From: Bacteroidota bacterium
Lineage (GTDB): Bacteria; Bacteroidota; Bacteroidia; Cytophagales; Cyclobacteriaceae
DNA length: 64,000 nucleotides
Direction: 5' to 3'
Assembly: GCA_023417785.1 (NCBI GenBank)
Contig: JAEZEH010000009.1
Span: 1-64,000 of the forward strand
Below are positions 16,542 through 26,677 of the stretch, piece after piece; the stretch's first letter is position 1, and the number at the start of each line of letters is the position of its first letter. A program made the translations under genes and the position numbers. Under the pieces are notes generated by a model. The model saw only the letters and a program-made list of their open reading frames with translations. It did no database searches and was not told where the DNA came from.

Positions 16542-18182
16542 CTAGGTCACCTCGTCTTCCCAAACGACTTTGTCAGGATGGGAATACCATGCCTGGAATT
16601 CGGGAAGGAACCTTTTTTCAAGCTCGGTACGCTTGAGCTTAAGGGATGGTGTTAGCAGGCCGTTCTCAATAGACCAGGCCTCTTTCATTACGACGATCTT
16701 TTCGATTCGTTCGTATTGCTCAAGAGTAGGATTGAGTTCGCGAACGGTATTTTCGAGATTCGCGATCAGAGTTTTTCTATCGCGGCTTTTCCCCGGTGCT
16801 GATAATATTACTAAAGCCACCGGTTGGGGAAGGCCCATACCAACCACGCAAACCTGTTCAATATCGGTGTTAGCAAGAATACGCAACTCGATAGGCGCAG
16901 GCGCGATGAACTTTCCTTTATCGGTTTTAAACTGGTCCTTTACCCGGCCTGTAATGGTGAGGAACCCTTCATCATCAATTTCCCCACTGTCACCGGTGTT
17001 AAGGAAACCATCGTCGGTAAATACACTGCGAGTAGTTTCTTCGTCTTTAAAATAGCCCTTCATCAACGCTTTGTTTCGTACAAGGATTTCGCCACCCTCG
17101 CCAAGTTTTGCTTCACATTCCGGCCACGGTTGCCCTACCGTACCTCGTTTAACTTTTGCATAGTTGGCGTGTGAAAATGCCGTGTTTTCAGTCATTCCAT
17201 AAATCTCGCCTATTTCTATTCCTAAACGGGCAAACCATTCAAGCTGGCTCACGGGCGATGGGGCGGCACCAGATACGATTACACGCGTCTCTGAAAAGCC
17301 GAGTTTTTTCCGGATCGTTTTTTTGATCAGGGTGCTTACCAACGGTATCCGGAGGAGCGAGTCAAGTTTTTTTTGAGGTAACTTTTTCAAAATGCCTTCC
17401 TGGAATTTAGTGTAAATCCGGGGAACACCGCCGAAGATGGTAGGCTTCTCATGCTTAAGGTTTTCCTGGAATTTGTCTAACGATTCGGAAAAAGAAATCG
17501 AACTTCCGGAATGGAGGACCACCATTTCCATCAATGCACGTTCCGCGATGTGGCTTAGAGGAAGATAAGAGAAAAACCGTTCTGGCTTTGTGATACCAAG
17601 GTGCTTTGCGACATTCTGGCCAACAAAACCGAACGCCCCATGGGTTAACACTACACCTTTAGGAGTTCCGGTTGTACCGGAAGAATACATTATGGTAGCA
17701 ACGTCGTCTGGTAAGGGTTGAGTTTCTCCTGAATATTCGACGTCGGGCAACTCATTCCATTGCCGTCCTTCACTGATACCGTAAAAGGGAAAACTAATGC
17801 GCGTCAATTCCGGGGGGATGCCGGACCGTTGGGACTCGAAATTATCCAGCTTGCCAAGAATAATCAGTTTGGCCTCGCTGTGTACAAGAATATCATGGAT
17901 TCCGGCGGCTGAAAGCGTCGGATATAACGGAACGCTGATGTTGCCGGAGAGCATTATTGCCAAATCCGAAATAATCCAGTGCGCGCAGTTTTTAGAAAGA
18001 ATGGCAACATGAGAGCGAGCCGGAAGCATTTCCCGTAAAGCTTCCGCCAGGCGCCTCATTTCACGTCCGGCTTCACGGTAGCTGTAAACATACCACGTGT
18101 TGTTGATAGGCTGTCGCAGGAAAGTTGCTTCGGGAGTTTGCGTTTCCCAGTATAGGAATCGCTCTAGCGGTGTTGTGTCCAA
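16542..18182 (-). CDS. Long-chain acyl-CoA synthetase (AMP-binding enzyme)
   Basis: Activates fatty acids to acyl-CoA through an acyl-adenylate. The adenylate-forming motifs are MYSSGTTGTPKG (165-176), YGMTENTAFSH, and TGDSGEIDDEGFLTITGRVKDQFKT with the ATP-ribose Asp and hinge region. Residue count 546 is typical for the FadD15-like group. A C-terminal lysine (in SLKLKR) can serve adenylation. It would feed beta-oxidation or lipid synthesis together with the acyl-CoA dehydrogenase at 38361, which is not linked to it. Confidence 0.92.
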   Translation of the reverse strand: MDTTPLERFLYWETQTPEATFLRQPINNTWYVYSYREAGREMRRLAEALREMLPARSHVAILSKNCAHWIISDLAIMLSGNISVPLYPTLSAAGIHDILVHSEAKLIILGKLDNFESQRSGIPPELTRISFPFYGISEGRQWNELPDVEYSGETQPLPDDVATIMYSSGTTGTPKGVVLTHGAFGFVGQNVAKHLGITKPERFFSYLPLSHIAERALMEMVVLHSGSSISFSESLDKFQENLKHEKPTIFGGVPRIYTKFQEGILKKLPQKKLDSLLRIPLVSTLIKKTIRKKLGFSETRVIVSGAAPSPVSQLEWFARLGIEIGEIYGMTENTAFSHANYAKVKRGTVGQPWPECEAKLGEGGEILVRNKALMKGYFKDEETTRSVFTDDGFLNTGDSGEIDDEGFLTITGRVKDQFKTDKGKFIAPAPIELRILANTDIEQVCVVGMGLPQPVALVILSAPGKSRDRKTLIANLENTVRELNPTLEQYERIEKIVVMKEAWSIENGLLTPSLKLKRTELEKRFLPEFQAWYSHPDKVVWEDEVT

Positions 18183-18349
18183 GGCGTAATGTTTGGTTAT
18201 TCTTTATGTATAACCCGCCCCTGGTCACCGAAGCGAATCGGGGAAACTATTCGAAAGGTTTGGGTTATTCTTAAAAATAGCAAAAATTGGCTTTCTTTTA
18301 TTGACAGTGAGAAAGGGTTTTTAGCCCATCTTTTACAATTTTTGTGACC

Positions 18350-21073
18350 ATGAGTAAACCGGAAAAAAAGCTTTTTCTTCTCGACGCATATGCACTGATC
18401 TACCGGGCGCATTTCGCCTTTACTAAAACTCCCCGAATAAATTCGAGAGGACACAACACGTCTGTGGCGTTCGGGTTTACCAATACGTTGCTTGAAGTTC
18501 TTCAGAAACAAAAGCCTACACATATCGGAATAGCGTTTGACAGCCCGGGCAAAACGTTTCGCGACGAGATATTTGCCGAATACAAGGCAACACGCCAGGA
18601 GATGCCCGAGGATATTCGTTATGGAATTCCCAAAGTGAAAGAAATCATCCGCGGATTTAGTATCCCGATCCTTGAGCTGGAAGGTTACGAAGCGGATGAC
18701 ATCATTGGTACAATGTCCCGACAGGCTTGCACTAAAGGCTTTGAGGTTTACATGATGACTCCCGACAAAGACTTCGGGCAGCTTGTAAACGAGTGCGTTT
18801 TTCTATACAAGCCGGCGTACATGGGGAATGCCGTAGACATACTCGGACCGAGGGAGGTATGTGAGAAGTGGGATATTGAAAACGTAGATCAAGTCGTGGA
18901 TATTCTTGGTTTGCAGGGAGATACTTCTGATAATATACCAGGTGTACCCGGAGTTGGACCCAAGACGGCTTCGGCGTTGTTGAAAGCTTATGGTAGCGTT
19001 GAGAATATTGTGGCGCATGCTTCCGAACTCAAGGGGAAGCAAAAGGAATTGTTTACACAATACGGTGAACAGGCACTGCTTTCAAAAAAGCTGGCGCAAA
19101 TCATCACCGATGCGCCGATAGCATTTGACGAGGATCTGCTGGTATACCGCGGACCCGACAAGGAGGTACTCAAACCAATATTCGATGAGTTGGAATTCAA
19201 AACGATTTCCGCGCGGGCATTCAGTGACTCGGCGCCAACACCACCACGGGTTCAGCAGGCGCAGCTGTCAATGTTTGACGCCGGCGTCGCCAATCCGGCC
19301 GTAGAAGCCGGTGAGAAAAAGGTTTTTGCTTCTTCTGAAGTTCAGTACCACGTCATCAACAACAAAGAAGAATGCGAAGCACTTGTTCAAAAGATGAGTG
19401 AACAACCACTGGTCGCGATGCAGGCCCTTATAACAGCAGGTTCTCTAATGGACAGTGAACTTCGCGCGTTTGCATTCTCCTACCGCGAGAAAGAAGCGTA
19501 CTATATTCCCCTTGCAGGCGAAGACGGCAAAATTCTAATTGATGTCCTTCGTCCCGTTTTTGAAAGCGAAAGAATTACAAAGACAGGGCACAACCTTAAG
19601 CCCACGACCCTCCTGCTCAAAAAATATAATATAGAGTTGCGTGGTCCAGTCTATGATAGCATGATCGCCCACTACCTCATTGAACCGGAAGCTGCCCACG
19701 ACGTTCAGATACTCGCCTCACAATACCTCGCCTACGAACTCTTGCCTGAGGACCATGCCGATCTCAGGGAAAAACTTGGTGAACGTGCTGAAGTAAGTCT
19801 TCAACTTCGAAAAAAACTTCAGGTCGAACTGGAGAGCCGACACCACGTCAAACTTATGAACGAAACGGAGATGCCGCTGTTGAAGGTACTTGCCGACATG
19901 GAGTTTGAAGGCGTGAAGGTTGATGTTAACGTGCTTGGCAAACTTTCCGAGGAGTTGCGGACGGAGACGGAAGTAATTCAGCGCGAAGTGTTTGAAATGG
20001 CAGGAACCGAGTTCAACATCGGATCGCCGAAGCAACTTGGCGAAGTTCTTTTTGATAAGATGAAGCTGGGGGAAAAACCGAAGAAAACGAAATCCGGACA
20101 ATACGCCACCGGTGAAGAAATACTCCTCCAGCTTTCGCCAAAACACGAGATTGCAAAAAAGATCCTTGACTACCGTGTTTATGAAAAACTCCGCTCAACA
20201 TATGTTGATGCGCTGCCAAAAATGATAAGCAAAATTGACGGCAGGATCCACACCGATTACCGTCAGGCGGTCGCGGCAACGGGGAGACTAAGCTCAAATA
20301 ATCCGAATTTACAGAACATCCCGATCCGTACGGCGAAAGGTAAGCAAATCCGAAAAGCGTTCGTGCCCCGGACTGACGAGTACCTTTTTATGTCGGCGGA
20401 CTATTCGCAAATTGAGCTTCGAATTGCGGCATCTTTTGCCAAAGACGAAATCATGATCGAGGCATTCCGTTCGAAGCGGGATATACACACAACAACCGCT
20501 GCGAAAGTATTCGGCGTTCCGCTGGAGGAGGTCACGGCGGATATGCGTCGTAAAGCCAAGGAGGTGAACTTCGGAATCCTCTATGGCAGTACGGCATTCG
20601 GGTTAGCGCAGAATCTAGGTATTTCGCGCGGGGAAGCGACTGAAATTATTTCAGCCTACTTCAATGAGTTCCCTGCGATCAAGCGGTATATGGACGACTC
20701 GATCAACAACGCGCGCGATACGGAGTTCGTCGAGACGATACTTGGGCGTCGCCGGTATTTGCGTGACATTAATTCAAGGAACGTGACCACCCGGGGATTC
20801 GCCGAGCGAAATGCAATCAACGCACCGATTCAGGGGACGGCGGCCGATATTATAAAGATTGCCATGGTGAATATTCACCAATGGATCCAACGAAACAACC
20901 TTAAGACGAAAATGATCATGCAGGTTCACGATGAACTTGTGTTTGACGTTCATAGAAGCGAAGTAGAAATAGTCAAAGAACGAGTAGCCTTTTTGATGAA
21001 GCATGCCGTGAATCTTGAGGTTCCCATGGAAGTAGAGGTGGGCGTTGCTGATAACTGGCTCGATGCACATTAA
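18350..21073 (+). CDS. polA: DNA polymerase I with a degenerate 3'-5' exonuclease domain
   Basis: Gap-filling and Okazaki-fragment polymerase. Domains in order: 5'-3' flap exonuclease (about 8-290; ELEGYEADDIIGT, PDKDFGQLV, GDTSDNIPGVPGVGPKTA), a remnant of the 3'-5' exonuclease (about 330-495), and the A-family polymerase (about 500-907; DYSQIELRIAA, RRKAKEVNFGILYG, QVHDELVFDVH). In the middle domain the DxE of Exo I reads QxL, the Exo II Asp is Thr (NLKPT) and the Exo III region reads KLGERAEV, so all catalytic carboxylates are missing. Polymerase and flap nuclease motifs are intact. GTG at 18344 is an alternative start two codons earlier. A PLP dehydratase gene follows 16 bp on. Confidence 0.96.
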   Translation: MSKPEKKLFLLDAYALIYRAHFAFTKTPRINSRGHNTSVAFGFTNTLLEVLQKQKPTHIGIAFDSPGKTFRDEIFAEYKATRQEMPEDIRYGIPKVKEIIRGFSIPILELEGYEADDIIGTMSRQACTKGFEVYMMTPDKDFGQLVNECVFLYKPAYMGNAVDILGPREVCEKWDIENVDQVVDILGLQGDTSDNIPGVPGVGPKTASALLKAYGSVENIVAHASELKGKQKELFTQYGEQALLSKKLAQIITDAPIAFDEDLLVYRGPDKEVLKPIFDELEFKTISARAFSDSAPTPPRVQQAQLSMFDAGVANPAVEAGEKKVFASSEVQYHVINNKEECEALVQKMSEQPLVAMQALITAGSLMDSELRAFAFSYREKEAYYIPLAGEDGKILIDVLRPVFESERITKTGHNLKPTTLLLKKYNIELRGPVYDSMIAHYLIEPEAAHDVQILASQYLAYELLPEDHADLREKLGERAEVSLQLRKKLQVELESRHHVKLMNETEMPLLKVLADMEFEGVKVDVNVLGKLSEELRTETEVIQREVFEMAGTEFNIGSPKQLGEVLFDKMKLGEKPKKTKSGQYATGEEILLQLSPKHEIAKKILDYRVYEKLRSTYVDALPKMISKIDGRIHTDYRQAVAATGRLSSNNPNLQNIPIRTAKGKQIRKAFVPRTDEYLFMSADYSQIELRIAASFAKDEIMIEAFRSKRDIHTTTAAKVFGVPLEEVTADMRRKAKEVNFGILYGSTAFGLAQNLGISRGEATEIISAYFNEFPAIKRYMDDSINNARDTEFVETILGRRRYLRDINSRNVTTRGFAERNAINAPIQGTAADIIKIAMVNIHQWIQRNNLKTKMIMQVHDELVFDVHRSEVEIVKERVAFLMKHAVNLEVPMEVEVGVADNWLDAH

Positions 21074-21089
21074 TTAACTAAGAAGCACA

Positions 21090-22055
21090 ATGAATTTTAT
21101 TCCCGGGAAAAACGATATCACTGAAGCTCATAACCGGATCCACTCCTTTATTCACGAAACGCCGGTACAAACCTGCCAGAGCATCAACCTTCTCGCAGGG
21201 TGCGAGATTTTTTTTAAGTGTGAGAACCTCCAAAAGGGAGGGGCATTCAAGGCGCGTGGTGCGATGAATGCAGTGCTGTTACTGCCTTCGCACGAAAGGG
21301 CTAACGGCATTTCGACGCACTCATCGGGGAACCATGCGCAGGCGGTGGCACGGGCGGCACAATTGATAGGGACGAAGTCTTTTATTGTTATGCCGAAAAC
21401 CGCGGCCGACATAAAAAAGAATGGCGTGATTGCTTACGGGGGTCAGATCTTTGAATGCGAGCCTACACTTGCCGCACGCGAAAGGACCCTTGCAGCAGTT
21501 ATCATGAAGACCAAAGCAACGGAAATACACCCTTTTAATAACTATGCGGTTATTGCAGGACAAGCTACCGTCGCGAAGGAATTAATTGAATCCACGCCCC
21601 ATCTCGATGCGCTTATTGCACCCGTTGGTGGGGGCGGTCTTCTCAGCGGGACCAGCCTCGCCGCAAAATATTTTTCGCCATACACCGAGGTTTATGGCGC
21701 TGAACCCGATGGAGCCGATGATGCCTACCGCGCAATGCAGTCTGGGAAAATTGAAACCTCCCAGGCAAACTCCATTGCCGACGGATTACTTACTTCATTG
21801 GGAATTAAAACGTTCCCCATAATCCGAAAGAATGTAAAGCAAATCATTCCCGTATCTGACAAACAGATTATTGATGCAATGAAACTAATTTGGGAGCGCA
21901 TGAAAATCATTGTCGAACCTTCCGGGGCGGTACCACTCGCCAGCATTCTTAAAGAGAAGGAGCAATTTGCAGGAAAACGTGTGGGTGTAATTCTAACAGG
22001 AGGAAATGTCGATCTTGCGCGGGCGCTGCATTTGTTTTCGACAACGTGGAATTAA
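21090..22055 (+). CDS. PLP-dependent threonine/serine dehydratase or racemase
   Basis: Fold-type II PLP enzyme. The Schiff-base lysine is Lys54 in GGAFKARGA; SSGNHAQAVA binds the substrate carboxylate and PVGGGGLLSG the PLP phosphate. At 321 residues it lacks the ACT regulatory domain of biosynthetic IlvA, so it is more like catabolic threonine dehydratase (TdcB) or serine racemase. Which reaction dominates cannot be read from sequence. It follows polA by 16 bp and may be co-transcribed with it. Confidence 0.88.
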   Translation: MNFIPGKNDITEAHNRIHSFIHETPVQTCQSINLLAGCEIFFKCENLQKGGAFKARGAMNAVLLLPSHERANGISTHSSGNHAQAVARAAQLIGTKSFIVMPKTAADIKKNGVIAYGGQIFECEPTLAARERTLAAVIMKTKATEIHPFNNYAVIAGQATVAKELIESTPHLDALIAPVGGGGLLSGTSLAAKYFSPYTEVYGAEPDGADDAYRAMQSGKIETSQANSIADGLLTSLGIKTFPIIRKNVKQIIPVSDKQIIDAMKLIWERMKIIVEPSGAVPLASILKEKEQFAGKRVGVILTGGNVDLARALHLFSTTWN

Positions 22056-22084
22056 CTGAAATTTCTTCCTTCGAAAGATAAAAA

Positions 22085-22118
22085 AGAACGTCCTGAGCAT
22101 ATTCACTCAAGACGTTCT
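22085..22118 (-). terminator. Terminator of the M1 peptidase at 22128
   Basis: Minus strand AGAACGTC...GACGTTCT stem followed by TTTTTT, 10 bp beyond the stop codon of the minus-strand peptidase gene. It can also stop transcripts from the dehydratase gene. Confidence 0.75.
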
Positions 22119-22127
22119 GTAAATGAG

Positions 22128-24374
22128 TTATTTCTTTTTCTTGAACTGATCGAACTTCGAGTTTGAATCGCTTTTTGGGAAGATGTTGTTGCTAACTTCC
22201 ACATCTGCCAGGTCACCGTTTGGATCAATCACAATGTTGGTGACTTCCTTGTCCTTGATAAACACTTTGGTGACCTCATTTTCATTTGATCGCCAGATTT
22301 CGGCTGGTACTTTTTCAATTTCTTTCGATCCATCTTTGAAAGTCCATTCGACAATGATTGGTGTGACAAGCCCTCCGGCATTCCTGAATTTCAGTTCGTA
22401 GATATTTTTGTCAGCAAGGTCCTTTTTGATCTGGTTGTCATCAACCCGATTCCGAAACTCGCCATAGTAATTGTCGGGTGTGTTGGTGAGTGTAAACTCC
22501 TGAGGCCCGTTCGAAAAGTCCGACGGTGGCTGATCACCGGATGCAGAGGCTGTTCCACCCGAAAGGTTGCCCTGTTTTACTTTGAGCTTCTTCTTCTCAA
22601 GTTCGGGTTGGTCAACTTTCAGTTTGAACCACTTCACTTCAGCCAGGTCTACATCAACGTGGTCGGTGCCATAAAACCATCCTCTCCAGAACCAGTCAAG
22701 ATCAACCCCCGAAGCATCTTCCATCGTGCGAAAGAAATCCGCTGGTTTAGGGTGTTTGAACGCCCATCGCTGTGCGTATTCTCTTAGCGCCTGATCGAAA
22801 AGTTCGGGGCCCATAACAGTTTCGCGTAATACAGTTAAAGCGGCAGCGGGTTTGGTATATGCATTCGGTCCGAACTCATATCCGCGGATGTTATCCGACA
22901 TTGCCATGATTGGACGCATCTGGCTTTTTTCACCTTTCATAAAGGGTACAATTCCTTTAGGCGTTCCACGGTTGCCGGCGAGATCCGGGTAACGGATACG
23001 CATGGTCTCTTTTTCCAGGAATGTGTTCAGCCCTTCGTCCATCCATGACCATTGACGTTCATCGGAGTTTACGATCATGGGAAAGAAGTTGTGTCCAACC
23101 TCGTGTACAATTACCATGATCATGCTGTAGAGTGTCTGTTGCGAGTAAGTACCATCGGGATTGGGGCGCCCACCGTTGTAACAGATCATAGGATATTCCA
23201 TTCCCTGGTTTGCGGTGTGTACCGAATAGGCAACGGGATACGGATAGTCGAAGGAGCGTTCTGAATAAACTTCCAGCGCATTCTTGATCGCCCTGGTTGA
23301 TTCTTTCTCCCATAACGGATTTCCCTCCTTGGGGTAGAGCGACATTGCAAGTGGTGTCTTGTCATTCAGCTTAACGGCCTGTGCATCCCAGATGAATTTT
23401 CGCGAAGAAGCAAAAGCGAAATCGCGTACGTCCTCTGCGTAGAATTCCCACGTACTCTTTTTTGAAGAACGGGTTTTCTCTTTTTGTGCAGCCTCTTCAG
23501 GCGTAACGATGAACACTGGGTTATCAAAATTTTTCTTCGCGCGGGCAAAACGTTCCTGCTGTTCTTTAGTGAGGACTTCCTGGGGATTCTGGATTTCACC
23601 CGTCGCGCCTACGATGTGGTCACTCGGCACTGTAATGCGAACACGATAATTTCCAAAGGTAAGGGCAAATTCTCCCTGGCCAAGGAACTGCTTGTTTTGC
23701 CACCCCTCGTAATCGTCAAACACGCACATACGCGGAAACCATTGGGCGAAGGTGTATACATAGTTTTTATCTTCAGGGAAATACTCATAGCCGCCGCGGT
23801 CCATCAGCACCTTATTGCGGTCCTTCTCCTGAAAGCTCCAGTCAATACTGAATTCGAATTTTTCTCCTGTCTTGAGCGGCGCGGGCAGGTCCACACGCAT
23901 CATCGTATTGTTGATGACATAAGAAAGAGCCTTACCTTTTGAGTCTTTCACGGAGCCAATGGTATATCCACCATCATAATCGTCTGGTGCGCCCGACGTA
24001 TAGCTGAAGAACTTTGCAGGCACAGAATCCTGAACACTTCCGGTTCGCGAGGCGCCGGTCATGCTGGATTGATCGAACAGATTCTGGTCAAGCTGCAACC
24101 AAAGATACTTTAATGGTTCCGGTGCATTGTTGTGGTAGGTAATCGTTTCGGATCCCTTCAATACCTGAGTGTTGTCGTCAACCTCTACATTGATAACATA
24201 GTCGGCTCGCTGCTGCCAGTATCTGGCACCGGGTGCTCCGGAGGCAGTGCGGTAAGCATTAGGCGTTGGAAGCACCTGTTCGAGTTGTTCAAACTTGCCT
24301 TTCCACTCAGGCTGCTGAGCGAAAGTCGAAGCCCCGCCTACAAAGCAAAGGGCGAATAATAGTCGGCGTGTCAT
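22128..24374 (-). CDS. M1-family metallopeptidase, secreted (paralog 1)
   Basis: Large exported zinc peptidase of 748 residues. A signal peptide (LLFALCFVGGASTFAQ) is followed by an N-terminal beta domain and the catalytic domain with HEVGHNFF (about 421-428) and the third zinc ligand in WMDEGLNTFLE. Unlike classical M1 enzymes there is no GAMEN; the corresponding strand reads NQGMEYPM. The C-terminal part (from about 560) contains a charged, lysine-rich linker and a beta domain, ending in a polar KKKK tail. It is the downstream member of a tandem pair with the gene at 24446, with which it aligns over its full length. Confidence 0.92.
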   Translation of the reverse strand: MTRRLLFALCFVGGASTFAQQPEWKGKFEQLEQVLPTPNAYRTASGAPGARYWQQRADYVINVEVDDNTQVLKGSETITYHNNAPEPLKYLWLQLDQNLFDQSSMTGASRTGSVQDSVPAKFFSYTSGAPDDYDGGYTIGSVKDSKGKALSYVINNTMMRVDLPAPLKTGEKFEFSIDWSFQEKDRNKVLMDRGGYEYFPEDKNYVYTFAQWFPRMCVFDDYEGWQNKQFLGQGEFALTFGNYRVRITVPSDHIVGATGEIQNPQEVLTKEQQERFARAKKNFDNPVFIVTPEEAAQKEKTRSSKKSTWEFYAEDVRDFAFASSRKFIWDAQAVKLNDKTPLAMSLYPKEGNPLWEKESTRAIKNALEVYSERSFDYPYPVAYSVHTANQGMEYPMICYNGGRPNPDGTYSQQTLYSMIMVIVHEVGHNFFPMIVNSDERQWSWMDEGLNTFLEKETMRIRYPDLAGNRGTPKGIVPFMKGEKSQMRPIMAMSDNIRGYEFGPNAYTKPAAALTVLRETVMGPELFDQALREYAQRWAFKHPKPADFFRTMEDASGVDLDWFWRGWFYGTDHVDVDLAEVKWFKLKVDQPELEKKKLKVKQGNLSGGTASASGDQPPSDFSNGPQEFTLTNTPDNYYGEFRNRVDDNQIKKDLADKNIYELKFRNAGGLVTPIIVEWTFKDGSKEIEKVPAEIWRSNENEVTKVFIKDKEVTNIVIDPNGDLADVEVSNNIFPKSDSNSKFDQFKKKK

Positions 24375-24445
24375 TTAGTAATTAGAGTCATGGTGGGTAA
24401 TATTAGTAGAGAAGATACCGGATATTTACGTATCCGGTATCCAGG

Positions 24446-26665
24446 TCAATTTGATTTCTTCTTAAACTCGTCGAACCGGGAAGTTCCTTCAGGTAGCTTA
24501 GGGAAGACGTTGTTGAGCGTATTTACGTCGCTGGTCTCCAGCATCGGATCAAGGACAACTTTCACAACTTCTTTCTCTTTGATGAACACCTTGCTGATTC
24601 TTGATTCGTTTGACCGCCAGATTTCGGCAGGAACCCGTTCAACTTCTTTCGTGCCATCCTTAAATGTCCATTCGAGAATTACGGGCATTACAAGGCCGCC
24701 CCTGTTCGAAAGTTTTACCTCGTAGATATTTTTACCGGCTATCCGCTGCATGATCTCCTGATCATCCACCGAGTTTCTGAACTCGCCGTTGTACTGCGGG
24801 TTAGTCTCCATTAATGTGAAGGAGGCCGGTCCGCTTTCAAAGTTCGTGGCCGGACCATCGGAAGTCTTCGGCTGTTTTACTGTCACATTTTTCTTTTCGG
24901 GGTCAACATTTGGCGGATTCATCCTGAACCACTTCACCTCATCGAGCGAAATGTCTACCTGGTCCGTTGTATAGAACCAGCCCCGCCAGAACCAGTCGAG
25001 GTCAACGGCTGATGCATCTTCTATTGTCCGGAAGAAATCGGCCGGTTTGGGGTGTTTGAATGCCCAACGTTCCGCGTACTCCTTGAATGCGCGGTCAAAA
25101 AGTTCCGGACCCATTATCGTTTGACGGAGCATATACAACCCCGCGGCGGCTTTGGCATATTGTTCGGCACCGAAATATATAACCTGCTCCGAATTCGTCA
25201 TCAGCGGGCGCATCAGACTTTTGTCACCTTTCATGTAACCAACTATTTCAGAAGGCTTACCCCGAGTCCAGTTGATATCCGGATAGCGCTCCAGCTCCGT
25301 CAGAAGCTGAACAAAGCTGTTGAGACCTTCGTCCATCCAGGTTGACTGGCGTTCATCGTTGTTGATAATCATCGGAAAGAAATTGTGGCCAACCTCGTGC
25401 ACGATAACACCGATCATACCCTGCCGCAACTGAGGGGATATCCGTCCATCCTTTGTTGGTCTGCCGTAGTTGAAACAGATCATTGGATATTCCATCCCGA
25501 TGCTCGCGGCATGAACGGAGATCGCCACCGGATAAGGGTATTCAATTGTTAAGCGTGAGTACACTTCAAGCGTGTTTTTAACGGCCTTGGTAGATTCTTT
25601 TTCCCAGAGAGGATTTCCCTCCTTCGGATAAAATGACATCGCCAGCGGAGTCTTGTCTCCGATCTTTACCGCCTGGGCGTCCCAGATAAACTTGCGGGAA
25701 GACGCGAAGGCAAAGTCACGCACATTTTCCCCATGAAAAACCCAGGTCTTTTGTGCCGTGCTTTTGGTTTTTTCTTTTTTGGCTGCCTCGGCCTCAGTAA
25801 CGATTAACACGGGTTTGTCAAACGTGGTCTCTGCTTTGCGAAGGCGGTCCATTTCCGTTTTCGTAAGTACGTCCTGCGGATTTTGTAGCGTGCCGGTTGC
25901 GGCGACGATGTGATCGGCGGGAACGGTGATCTTCACTTCGTAATTTCCAAAGGGCAACGCGAACTCACCGTTACCGAGGAATTGTTTGTTTTGCCAGCCT
26001 TCATAATCATCGTACACGCACATCCTGGGAAAGAACTGCGCGATGGTGTATACATAGTTTTTGTCCTCAGGGAAATATTCCAACCCGCTTCTTTCGCGAA
26101 AAATGTTTCGGTCGTTGATGTTGAATGACCAGCTGATACGAAAAGAATACTTTCCGCCGGGTTTGAGAGCCGAAGGCAGGTCGACACGCATCATGGTGTT
26201 GTTGATGATATGGGGAAGCTTGTTGCCAGCTTCGTCGGTAACCTCCTGAATATTGAATCCGCCCTCAAAGCTGGAGACTTTATCTGCGTAGCTTTTCGCT
26301 GATACCGAGTCCCGTACTCTTCCGGTGTCGGTCGAGCCGAGAGTATTTTCTTTTGAAAGGATATTCTGGTCGAGCTGAAGCCAAAGGTATTTCAGCACAT
26401 CCGGCGAGTTATTATGGTAAGTAATGGTTTCGGAACCGGATATGCGCTGGGAATTGTCATCAAGGGTGACGTCAATTTTGTAATCTGCCTGTTGCTGCCA
26501 ATATTCCGGACCGGGTGCACCCGAGCCCGACCGGTACTCATTCGGGGTAGGCAGTACTGGTCCAAGTTGTTCAAACTTCCCCCCCCAGGTTGGGGGAGTC
26601 TCCTGTGCCTGTATCAGGATGGGGACAAAAAGCAAAACGAGAAAAGTGAAGCGAATCATTTTCAT
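24446..26665 (-). CDS. M1-family metallopeptidase, secreted (paralog 2)
   Basis: Exported zinc peptidase of 739 residues with signal peptide FTFLVLLFVPILIQAQ, zinc site HEVGHNFF, and third ligand in WMDEGLNSFVQ. It shares most of its sequence, for example YFPEDKNYVYT, VYDDYEGWQNKQFLG and SSRKFIWDAQAVK, with the next gene, so the pair arose by tandem duplication. The two genes are 71 bp apart and preceded 12 bp upstream by the HupE/UreJ gene, forming a probable three-gene transcript. Substrates are unknown; envelope protein turnover or peptide scavenging is likely. Confidence 0.92.
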   Translation of the reverse strand: MKMIRFTFLVLLFVPILIQAQETPPTWGGKFEQLGPVLPTPNEYRSGSGAPGPEYWQQQADYKIDVTLDDNSQRISGSETITYHNNSPDVLKYLWLQLDQNILSKENTLGSTDTGRVRDSVSAKSYADKVSSFEGGFNIQEVTDEAGNKLPHIINNTMMRVDLPSALKPGGKYSFRISWSFNINDRNIFRERSGLEYFPEDKNYVYTIAQFFPRMCVYDDYEGWQNKQFLGNGEFALPFGNYEVKITVPADHIVAATGTLQNPQDVLTKTEMDRLRKAETTFDKPVLIVTEAEAAKKEKTKSTAQKTWVFHGENVRDFAFASSRKFIWDAQAVKIGDKTPLAMSFYPKEGNPLWEKESTKAVKNTLEVYSRLTIEYPYPVAISVHAASIGMEYPMICFNYGRPTKDGRISPQLRQGMIGVIVHEVGHNFFPMIINNDERQSTWMDEGLNSFVQLLTELERYPDINWTRGKPSEIVGYMKGDKSLMRPLMTNSEQVIYFGAEQYAKAAAGLYMLRQTIMGPELFDRAFKEYAERWAFKHPKPADFFRTIEDASAVDLDWFWRGWFYTTDQVDISLDEVKWFRMNPPNVDPEKKNVTVKQPKTSDGPATNFESGPASFTLMETNPQYNGEFRNSVDDQEIMQRIAGKNIYEVKLSNRGGLVMPVILEWTFKDGTKEVERVPAEIWRSNESRISKVFIKEKEVVKVVLDPMLETSDVNTLNNVFPKLPEGTSRFDEFKKKSN

Positions 26666-26677
26666 GGATTAATAGAG

